7,220 nt of DNA from Paracoccaceae bacterium (lineage in GTDB: Bacteria; Pseudomonadota; Alphaproteobacteria; Rhodobacterales; Rhodobacteraceae). How positions within the stretch are numbered: position 1 is the stretch's first letter; every line of letters starts with the position of its first letter. Shown piece after piece: positions 1 to 5,717 of this stretch. A program made the position numbers and the translations under genes. Below the pieces are notes generated by a model. It was not told where the DNA came from and did no database searches. It saw nothing but the letters and a program-made list of their open reading frames with translations. The stretch is taken from the NCBI GenBank assembly GCA_009920225.1, contig RGAJ01000087.1, forward strand, positions 1 to 7,220. Reading direction: 5' to 3'.

Positions 1-668
1 CGTCCCGTCACAATAAACAATGACAGCCCTTTCAGCCCATCATCACTTGTCCGCGCAAGGACAAGGTGAAAAATATCGTCGGTTAAATCCTGATCCCCAC
101 CTGAGATAAAGATCTTCTCGCCCGTAATTTTCCACGCGCCACCCGACGGGACCGCACGCGTTCGAATGCGCGCCAGATCTGACCCAGCATTTGGTTCGGT
201 CAGGCACATGGTCGCGATCATGGTTCCGTCGATCAATTTTGGAATATAGGCGGATTTTTGATCCTCGGTCCCAAAAGTCAAAAGCGTCCGAATGGCCCCG
301 GGAACAAGGCCGGTGACCATTTGCAGGGCATGGTTTGCGCCCGAAAATATTTCCGATGTCACACCCAACATGATGTGCGACTGTCCCTGCCCGCCAAAAT
401 CTTCGGGTGCGGTCAAGCCCTGCCAACCGTCCGCAGCCAATTGATCAAAGGCCTCCTTGAACCCTTGGGGCATACGCACACGGCCATTTTCCAAACGACA
501 CCCCTGCGTATCGCCTATTGCATTGATCGGCGCCAAAACATCCGTTGCAAAACGACCAAAGTGTTCGCCAATTTCACGCGTCAGATCCGCATCATAATGA
601 TCCAAACGATCTGCGCCCAGCGCAGAAAGCGTGAATAAAATGTCCTCCAGCGGCGCACGAAATTCCAT
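1..668 (-). CDS. Acyl-CoA dehydrogenase, DmdC-like (partial, N-terminal 222 residues)
   Basis: An open frame starts at 668 and runs off the left edge without a stop. It encodes the N-terminal part of an FAD-dependent acyl-CoA dehydrogenase, which would introduce a 2,3-double bond into an acyl-CoA. Visible features are the family N-terminus (APLEDILFTL, residues 5-14), LAPINAIGDTQGC (45-57), PQGFKEAF (67-74), the FAD/substrate segment MCLTEPNAGSD (154-164) and ITGEKIFIS (181-189). The pattern resembles the long (about 600-residue) subfamily that includes DmdC, 3-methylmercaptopropionyl-CoA dehydrogenase. The catalytic glutamate region lies outside the window. The ATG shares its A with the upstream gene's stop (TGATG) and no strong ribosome site is visible, which suggests translational coupling. 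Context suggests a phenylpropanoyl-CoA (dihydro-hydroxycinnamoyl-CoA) substrate. This is inference: DmdC-like enzymes act on several acyl-CoAs and the true substrate cannot be read here. Confidence 0.9.
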   Translation of the reverse strand, partial: MEFRAPLEDILFTLSALGADRLDHYDADLTREIGEHFGRFATDVLAPINAIGDTQGCRLENGRVRMPQGFKEAFDQLAADGWQGLTAPEDFGGQGQSHIMLGVTSEIFSGANHALQMVTGLVPGAIRTLLTFGTEDQKSAYIPKLIDGTMIATMCLTEPNAGSDLARIRTRAVPSGGAWKITGEKIFISGGDQDLTDDIFHLVLARTSDDGLKGLSLFIVTG

Positions 669-1540
669 CAGACAAGACCAAGCAAGCGGGCCGCATTTCC
701 TTTTATGATGTCGGGGCGCAGGTCGTCTTTGATGTTGATCTTTTCAAAATCAGACAGCCACCGTTCCGGCGTAATCATCGGCCAATCAGACCCGAACAAA
801 ACCTTCTTACGCAGGATCGAATTGCAATATTTTACCAAAATTTCGGGGAAGTATTTGGGCGACCACCCTGACAGGTCGATATACACATTTGGCTTGTGCT
901 GCGCGACGGACAGCGCCTCTTCTTGCCATGGAAAACTTGGGTGTGCCAAGACAATTTTCATGTCTGGGAAATCAACCGCCACATCATCCATATACATTGG
1001 GTTGGAATATTTCAGACGCATGCCATTGCCACCGCGCATGCCTGATCCGACACCTGTTTGACCAGTATGGAAAAGCGCAATTCCGCCCCCTTCCTCAATC
1101 GCTTCATAAAGCTCATAGGCCATGCGGTCATTTGGATAAAATCCTTGCATGGTGGGATGAAATTTGAACCCTTTGATCCCGAAATCATTGATCAATCGAC
1201 GCGCTTCACGGGCGCCCATTTTGCCCTTGTGCGGATCAATCGAGGCAAACGGGATCAATACATCGGAATGTTCAGCGGCCAGTTCTGCAACCTCTTCGTT
1301 CTTGTACCGACGATAACCTGTTTCACGCTCGGCATCGACGGGAAAGATTACAGCCGCAATGTTTTGTTCACGGTAATGCGCCGCTGTTTCGGGGATCGTC
1401 GGGGGATGAGACCATGGCGCACCAAAATATTTCGCCATCGTCGATTGCAGATCGTCATATCCGTCATCCGCGTGGCATCCACAGGGTTCTTCGGCATGTG
1501 TATGAAAGTCAATCGCGCGGATTTTCTCAAGGTCTATCAT
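668..1540 (-). CDS. Amidohydrolase-2 family hydrolase, probable 4-hydroxyphenyl-beta-ketoacyl-CoA hydrolase (CouO-like)
   Basis: This 290-residue protein is a complete metal-dependent hydrolase of the ACMSD/amidohydrolase-2 type (TIM barrel). The expected metal and catalytic residues are visible in order: D11 and the HTH pair H13/H15 (DFHTH), H128 (GFKFHP), H158 (ALFHTG), H200 (VLAHPS) and D252 (FGSDWP). No signal peptide is seen, so it should be cytoplasmic. Proteins of this type beside hydroxycinnamoyl-CoA ligases are known in the beta-oxidative p-coumarate/ferulate pathway, where they cleave the aryl beta-ketoacyl-CoA to a hydroxybenzoate-type acid and acetyl-CoA. I infer that role from the neighbours; the fold alone would also fit a decarboxylase or another hydrolase. 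It starts one base after the ligase stop (TAAGATG), with only a weak GGGAAAA ribosome site. Its own stop overlaps the next gene by one base. A short Cys-rich insert (PCGCH, 19-23) is of unknown meaning. Confidence 0.85.
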   Translation of the reverse strand: MIDLEKIRAIDFHTHAEEPCGCHADDGYDDLQSTMAKYFGAPWSHPPTIPETAAHYREQNIAAVIFPVDAERETGYRRYKNEEVAELAAEHSDVLIPFASIDPHKGKMGAREARRLINDFGIKGFKFHPTMQGFYPNDRMAYELYEAIEEGGGIALFHTGQTGVGSGMRGGNGMRLKYSNPMYMDDVAVDFPDMKIVLAHPSFPWQEEALSVAQHKPNVYIDLSGWSPKYFPEILVKYCNSILRKKVLFGSDWPMITPERWLSDFEKINIKDDLRPDIIKGNAARLLGLV

Positions 1541-1541
1541 C

Positions 1542-3338
1542 TTATTTTCCCAATGTTATGACGCCTTCGCCACCTTGGTACAAACGGTCCAAGATATCCG
1601 CGCGGCGGGTTTGTATTTTACGAAAATTCAAGTTGCCTTTGGCTGTCATTTCGCCTTCGGGCATTGACGCAGGTTCGGATAGGATCACGGCGCGCGCGAT
1701 GCGCGTCGAACTTGACCCGCCATCGCGTTGCATATTGGCCAACTTTGCCGCGAACGCATCCATGATCGCGGCATCGACGATCAAGCCATGATCATCGTTC
1801 CCAGAATACCCCAAAGCGATTAGGTGCTCAGGATGTGGAAAGACCATCACCCCAATATCGGCCCGATCCGAACCCGTGATGACAACATCTGTGGCCAAAG
1901 GTACAACACCGGCCAACACATCCATACGAAGCGCCCCCGCGCGCACCCATGTGCCTGTCAGCAACTTGAATTCCTCGGAAATGCGACCATCGAACCGGAG
2001 CCCTTTGTCGTAATCGTCTGGATCGACAAAGGTCATCGCATCACCCGTGATGAAATACCCGTCTTCATCAAACGCCTCGGCGGTTTTTTCAGGGTTATTC
2101 AGGTACCCCGTCATCACATTTGGCCCTTTGACACGGGTTTCGTATCGATCGTCGCCATTTGGGACCAGCTTAATCTCAACACCTGCCATCGGCACGCCAA
2201 TGATGCCGGATTTTCGAATGGGTTCTTGTTGGATCAAGCAGGCTGGCGCTGTTTCGGTCAACCCCCAGGACGAGGTCATCAATGGCAATGAACCGCGATA
2301 TTTCAGGGCATAGTTTTCGAACCCCTCCCACAAATCTTGGGGCAGCGATGCACCGGCGTAAAAGATCATATCCAAATCTTGGAAATAGGCCTTGGCCAGA
2401 TCAGCATCTCGGTCGAATGCCTGCAGCAGCAGAGAAAATCCAACAGGCACATTAAACGCCAACGTCCCACATTGCAGTTTCAGGTTTTCCACCGTGCGCC
2501 CGATCAAGGCGGGGGTTGGTTTGCCATCATCAATATAGAATGATCCGCCGTTTGCCAAAATCGCGTTAAAGTTATGCGACCCACCGAACACGTGGTTCCA
2601 TGGCAACCAATCCACGACAACAGGGGGGCGATCCGTTAAAAACGGAAGCGATTGCGCCAATTGTGTTTGATTGGTGCACATCATTTTATGCGTGGTTGGC
2701 ACCGCCTTTGGTGGAGATGTTGATCCAGAGGTCAGCAAAATTTTCACAACACTGTCTGGACCGACCTTGGCAAAGGCCGCATCCACATCCGCATCTGACC
2801 CTTTGGCCAGATCCGCAATTGTGGTGTATCCCGCCCCTTCGGACACGACGCATTCCACATCTGGGAACATCGCCAAGGCATCACCATATCGCGCGGTATT
2901 TTGGGCATATACCATCGCGGGCTTTACCATGGCCGCCGCATCCATCATCCGCGACCGCGCTTGGGGGATCAGCGCATATTGTTCGGCCAACGGCACCGTC
3001 GGCACACCCACGTATTGCGCGGCCAAGGTCAACAGCGCATGATCCACACTGTTGCCAGAAATGACCAAGATCGGGGTGTCCACCGTCATCCCACGCGCCA
3101 ATAGGGACGCGCCAATCGCGCGCACCATTTCCAATGTCTCAGCATACGACACACGCCGCCAATCTGCGCCACTGCGTTCCGCGATAAAGGTGTGATGTGG
3201 ACGCTCAGCCGCCCATCTGTAAAGCCATTCACCCGTCGTTTTGGCGACGTCGCCCAAAGGCGCAGTGGAACGATAGATCAGATCACCCTTGCTACCACGT
3301 TCAACGGTGGTGCGATGGGGGGCGTAATGTAACGACAT
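1542..3338 (-). CDS. fcs: Feruloyl-CoA / hydroxycinnamoyl-CoA synthetase
   Basis: This is a 598-residue adenylate-forming CoA ligase of the ANL superfamily, feruloyl-CoA synthetase type. It would activate a hydroxycinnamate with ATP and CoA, giving the acyl-CoA, AMP and PPi, as the entry step of the operon's pathway. Family marks include EWLYRWAAERP (37-47) and SGNSVDHALLTLAA (94-107) near the N-terminus. The AMP-binding loop is LLTSGSTSPPKA (201-212), the second adenylate motif is SSWGLTETAP (356-365), and the Asp motif is YFITGD (428-433). The hinge region FDGRISEEFKLLTGTWV (449-465) is characteristic of this subfamily. The C-terminal catalytic lysine is probably K568 (MTAKGNLNF). Length is normal and nothing looks broken. 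It starts ten bases after the hydratase stop, with a good purine-rich ribosome site (AGGGGG) ahead of the ATG. Precise substrate preference (p-coumarate, ferulate, caffeate or dihydro forms) cannot be told from the sequence. Confidence 0.93.
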   Translation of the reverse strand: MSLHYAPHRTTVERGSKGDLIYRSTAPLGDVAKTTGEWLYRWAAERPHHTFIAERSGADWRRVSYAETLEMVRAIGASLLARGMTVDTPILVISGNSVDHALLTLAAQYVGVPTVPLAEQYALIPQARSRMMDAAAMVKPAMVYAQNTARYGDALAMFPDVECVVSEGAGYTTIADLAKGSDADVDAAFAKVGPDSVVKILLTSGSTSPPKAVPTTHKMMCTNQTQLAQSLPFLTDRPPVVVDWLPWNHVFGGSHNFNAILANGGSFYIDDGKPTPALIGRTVENLKLQCGTLAFNVPVGFSLLLQAFDRDADLAKAYFQDLDMIFYAGASLPQDLWEGFENYALKYRGSLPLMTSSWGLTETAPACLIQQEPIRKSGIIGVPMAGVEIKLVPNGDDRYETRVKGPNVMTGYLNNPEKTAEAFDEDGYFITGDAMTFVDPDDYDKGLRFDGRISEEFKLLTGTWVRAGALRMDVLAGVVPLATDVVITGSDRADIGVMVFPHPEHLIALGYSGNDDHGLIVDAAIMDAFAAKLANMQRDGGSSSTRIARAVILSEPASMPEGEMTAKGNLNFRKIQTRRADILDRLYQGGEGVITLGK

Positions 3339-3348
3339 CAGATACCCC
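3339..3348 (-). promoter_or_regulatory. Ribosome binding site region of the CoA ligase
   Basis: The ten bases between the hydratase stop and the ligase ATG begin with a G run. Together with the stop codon they read AGGGGG about seven bases before the start. This supports the ATG at 3338 and tight co-expression with the hydratase. Confidence 0.6.
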
Positions 3349-4116
3349 CTAACTGAATTTAGGATCGCGTTTTTGCAAAAACGCTTGTAGCCCTTCTATT
3401 GCATCAGGGCTGGTTTGAGTAAGCGCGGCACACAGGCTTTCGGTGAATAACCCATCTTGCTTTGCCATGTCTTCGATCCGCGACAGGGCCTGGATCATGA
3501 TATAATTCGACAAAGGCGCGTTTTTCGCGATTTTATGCGCCATATCTATCGCCATCGGCAGCGCTTCGCCGTCGCCAACCGCATAATGTGCAAGGCCCAG
3601 CGCTTCGCCACGGGACGCATCATACTTGCGCCCTGAAAGCATCATTTCGATCATGCGATCTGCGCCCAGAATGCGGCCAACCCGCACCGATGCCCCACCG
3701 CCGACGAATATGCCGCGACGTCCTTCGGGTAATTGGAAAATGGTTGATGGTTCGGCGATGCGCACATGTGTGGCCGTCGCCAATTCCAAACCGCCACCGA
3801 TGACCGCGCCAAACATTGCCGACACAACCGGAATGCCGCCGTATTGGATTTTGTCCATCACCTTGTGCCAATTGCGCGAATGGCGCATGGTGTTTTCGGC
3901 ATTGCGAAACACCAATTCCGACAGATCCAAGCCCGAACAAAAATGCCCCTCAGTACCCGTCAAAACCACTGCTTTTACATCATTTGGTACATCCGAGAAA
4001 AAGGCATCAATCGCCTCAAGCAATGCGTCACACATCGCATTACGCTTGTCAGGGCGGTTCATGGTCAAGATCGCGATATCTTCATCGCGTTCGATTTTCA
4101 AAATTGGCTCAGACAT
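3349..4116 (-). CDS. Enoyl-CoA hydratase/isomerase (crotonase) family, probable hydroxycinnamoyl-CoA hydratase
   Basis: This is a complete crotonase of 255 residues, the first gene of the catabolic operon. The oxyanion-hole segment FCSGLDLSEL spans 59-68 and the second CoA-site segment GAVIGGGLELA spans 103-113. Both glutamates of authentic enoyl-CoA hydratases are present and twenty residues apart: E111 (GGGLE) and E131 (LPEGRRG), matching Glu144/Glu164 of the rat enzyme. In hydroxycinnamoyl-CoA hydratase-lyases, as I recall them, the first of these positions is a serine (GGGFS). This protein therefore looks like a plain hydratase that leaves the 3-hydroxyacyl-CoA for further oxidation, rather than a retro-aldol lyase releasing an aldehyde. 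That is inference; crotonases are hard to assign by sequence. The start is supported by GGGAAG eight bases upstream. That site lies inside the 3' arm of a perfect hairpin, so translation may be structure-dependent. Ten bases separate its stop from the CoA ligase. Confidence 0.9.
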   Translation of the reverse strand: MSEPILKIERDEDIAILTMNRPDKRNAMCDALLEAIDAFFSDVPNDVKAVVLTGTEGHFCSGLDLSELVFRNAENTMRHSRNWHKVMDKIQYGGIPVVSAMFGAVIGGGLELATATHVRIAEPSTIFQLPEGRRGIFVGGGASVRVGRILGADRMIEMMLSGRKYDASRGEALGLAHYAVGDGEALPMAIDMAHKIAKNAPLSNYIMIQALSRIEDMAKQDGLFTESLCAALTQTSPDAIEGLQAFLQKRDPKFS

Positions 4117-4124
4117 AACATAAA

Positions 4125-4151
4125 CTTCCCAAGACAGTCATTCTTGGGAAG
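4125..4151 (-). repeat. Perfect 10-bp inverted repeat (hairpin) masking the hydratase ribosome site
   Basis: CTTCCCAAGA (4125-4134) and TCTTGGGAAG (4142-4151) are exact inverted copies around a 7-base loop. On the minus-strand mRNA the hairpin ends eight bases before the hydratase ATG, and its 3' arm carries the best Shine-Dalgarno candidate, GGGAAG. It could be a translational control hairpin, an operator for a dimeric regulator, or both. A rho-independent terminator for ltaE is unlikely because only TTTATGTT follows, not a U run. Confidence 0.65.
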
Positions 4152-4159
4152 AATACGTC

Positions 4160-4194
4160 AGTATATAGTTATAATCAATAACTAATTAATCCAA
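4160..4194 (-). promoter_or_regulatory. Possible promoter of the hydratase-ligase operon
   Basis: The minus strand here is strongly AT-rich compared with the flanking genes. TTGGAT (4194-4189) is followed after 15 bases by TATAAC (4173-4168); a second -10-like hexamer, TATACT, lies at 4165-4160. Neither pairing has ideal spacing, so the exact promoter and start site are uncertain. Either choice would place the candidate operator on the promoter and the hairpin at the very start of the mRNA. Confidence 0.35.
4166..4184. promoter_or_regulatory. 19-bp AT-rich inverted repeat, candidate operator
   Basis: TAGTTAT (4166-4172) and ATAACTA (4178-4184) form a perfect 7-bp inverted repeat around AATCA. 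Size and shape suit a dimeric winged-helix repressor such as the MarR-family regulators known to control hydroxycinnamate genes (CouR/HcaR type). It sits where the promoter of the catabolic operon should be, overlapping possible -10 sequences. No regulator gene is in the window, so the partner is unknown and the assignment is inferred from position and symmetry. Confidence 0.5.
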
Positions 4195-4202
4195 CCAGTC
4201 GC

Positions 4203-5243
4203 CTATGCGATGATATCCAGGAATTTGTCGATCAGCGCGGGGTCATTTGACCAATCACACACGAACCGCGCCTTGACCATTTCATCGGGATCGCCTGTTT
4301 CAACGTCACCCCAAGTATAATATTTTGCGCCAGCCGCGAATGCGCGTTGGTGAACCGACCGAGGCAAGGATACGAACATCAAATTGCCGTCGGGTTGATA
4401 CAGGAATTGCGCCTTTGGATGCGCGTTCAATCCCGCTGCCAATTTCGCCGCCGCGGCATTGGCACGCGTCGCCAAATCCAACCACAAACCATCGGTCAGA
4501 TAGGCGACCATTTGCGCCGACAGGTAACGATGTTTGGAAAACAAATGCCCCCCACGTTTGCGCCGCAGTTCAAATTCCATCGCCTTGGCGGGATTAAACA
4601 AGATCACCGCCTCAACCCCTAAAAGGCCATTTTTGGTGCCACCAAAAGACACTGCGTCAATGCCTGCCTTCCACGTCATTTCGGCAGGCGTACACCCCAG
4701 CGCGACAATCGCATTCGCAAACCGCGCCCCATCCATGTGCACAGACAGCCCATAAGATTTAGCGATATCGGTCAACGCACGCAATTCATCCAAAGAATAG
4801 ACGCGACCGTCTTCGGTAATCTGTGTCAACGATATAGGGCCGCGTTGTGGTCCATGCACGCCACGATCCCCTTCGGCCTCAATCGCTGCGGTCAGATCGG
4901 CAGGTGTCATTTTGTCGGTACTTCCAACCAATGTCAGCTTTGCACCACCCGAAAAAAACTCAGGGGCATTGCATTCGTCGACGTGGATATGCGCGACAGG
5001 CGTGCAAAAGATCGTGTCCCACGGGTTCGCAAGTGTCGCCAAGGCCAATGAATTGGCCGCCGTCCCCGTAGGAACCAAATATACCGCCGCCTCAGGTGCT
5101 TCGAACACTGTGCGGATCATTTCAATCGCTTTTGCATTGATATCATCGGCGCCATATCCGGATTGATACCCAACGTTTGCATGGGCAATCGCTGTCAAAA
5201 CCTGTTCAGGCGCGGGGCCTGTATTGTCAGATGCAAAAAACAT
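4203..5243 (-). CDS. ltaE: Low-specificity L-threonine aldolase
   Basis: This 346-residue PLP enzyme of the beta-eliminating lyase/threonine aldolase family cleaves L-threonine and L-allo-threonine to glycine and acetaldehyde, and may act on related beta-hydroxy amino acids. Visible marks are the N-terminal SDNTGPAP (5-12), the PLP phosphate-binding segment PTGTAAN (58-64), HIHVDE (85-90) with the ring-stacking histidine region, HMDGAR (169-174) with D171 for the pyridine nitrogen, and the Schiff-base lysine K204 in SFGGTKNG (199-206). Length is typical and the protein should be cytoplasmic. The start abuts the ycgN stop exactly (TAAATG). A strong GAGGAG ribosome site lies inside the end of ycgN, so expression is probably coupled to ribF and ycgN. 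After its stop, 86 bases separate it from the hydratase operon on the same strand. I see no convincing terminator there, so some readthrough is possible. Confidence 0.95.
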   Translation of the reverse strand: MFFASDNTGPAPEQVLTAIAHANVGYQSGYGADDINAKAIEMIRTVFEAPEAAVYLVPTGTAANSLALATLANPWDTIFCTPVAHIHVDECNAPEFFSGGAKLTLVGSTDKMTPADLTAAIEAEGDRGVHGPQRGPISLTQITEDGRVYSLDELRALTDIAKSYGLSVHMDGARFANAIVALGCTPAEMTWKAGIDAVSFGGTKNGLLGVEAVILFNPAKAMEFELRRKRGGHLFSKHRYLSAQMVAYLTDGLWLDLATRANAAAAKLAAGLNAHPKAQFLYQPDGNLMFVSLPRSVHQRAFAAGAKYYTWGDVETGDPDEMVKARFVCDWSNDPALIDKFLDIIA

Positions 5244-5717
5244 TTATTTTGGCTCCTCAATTAAATGATCTTCCCAATCGTCTTCGCCCACTTCGAACTC
5301 GGGCACGGTGCGAAGACGCATCGACACACCCGCATCGTGGACCGTTTCAGGGTCGCCCGACAACAAAGGATGCCATGCGGGCAAAGATTTACCCTGCCAC
5401 AACAGGCGATAGGCACATGTGCGTGGCATCCAATACGCATGCTGATCTATGTTGTCAGGACGCAGGACAATGCATTCGGGAACGAACTGATGGCGAATGT
5501 CATATTGGGCACATCGACAGGTCGTATCGTCGAACAATCGGCACGCAACGCGGGTCAGATAAACGCGCCCCGTGTCTTCGTCTTCGATCTTGTTCATGCA
5601 ACATTTGCCACATCCGTCGCATAATGCTTCCCATTCGGCATTCGACATTTTGCTCAGCGGTTTCTTTTCCCAAAACCGTGGCTGCAGGCCGTCGCGCTTG
5701 ATTGGATCTTGGGTCAT
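5244..5717 (-). CDS. ycgN: YcgN-family (UPF0260) cysteine-cluster protein
   Basis: This 157-residue soluble protein belongs to the UPF0260/YcgN family with a CxxCxxCC cluster, which is widespread in proteobacteria and has no established function. The cluster CDGCGKCC covers residues 33-40 (C33, C36, C39, C40). Further cysteines at C59, C67, C69, C82 and C101 could complete a zinc or iron-sulfur site; metal binding is inferred from this pattern, not shown. Other recognisable parts are the N-terminal FWEKKPLSKM (15-24), TCRCAQY (66-72), and MPRTCAYRLL (97-106) followed by LPAWHPL. The C-terminus is acidic. Its ATG overlaps the ribF stop as ATGA, and its TAA touches the ltaE ATG, so it is the middle gene of a translationally linked trio. 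No signal peptide or membrane segment is visible. Confidence 0.9.
   Translation of the reverse strand: MTQDPIKRDGLQPRFWEKKPLSKMSNAEWEALCDGCGKCCMNKIEDEDTGRVYLTRVACRLFDDTTCRCAQYDIRHQFVPECIVLRPDNIDQHAYWMPRTCAYRLLWQGKSLPAWHPLLSGDPETVHDAGVSMRLRTVPEFEVGEDDWEDHLIEEPK
5253..5258 (-). promoter_or_regulatory. Ribosome binding site of ltaE inside ycgN
   Basis: GAGGAG lies within the last codons of ycgN, about nine bases before the ltaE ATG. It confirms the start at 5243 and gives ltaE its own ribosome entry despite the zero-length gap. Confidence 0.75.

Noticed and set aside
43..426. 127-codon minus-strand frame near the left edge
   Set aside because: It is out of frame with the acyl-CoA dehydrogenase on the same strand, whose open frame from 668 to the edge explains the region.
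1058..1561. 167-codon plus-strand frame opposite the amidohydrolase
   Set aside because: It lies antisense to a gene with all family motifs and shows no domain or ribosome site of its own.
3626..4123. 165-codon plus-strand open frame opposite the hydratase gene
   Set aside because: Its composition is that of an antisense shadow, it shows no recognisable motif, and the opposite strand encodes a clear crotonase.
4125..4151. Rho-independent terminator for ltaE
   Set aside because: The stem is good, but the following minus-strand bases are TTTATGTT rather than a U run, and the stem sits on the next gene's ribosome site.
5177..5701. 174-codon plus-strand frame opposite ltaE and ycgN
   Set aside because: It is Cys/Arg-rich shadow translation opposite two well-supported genes.
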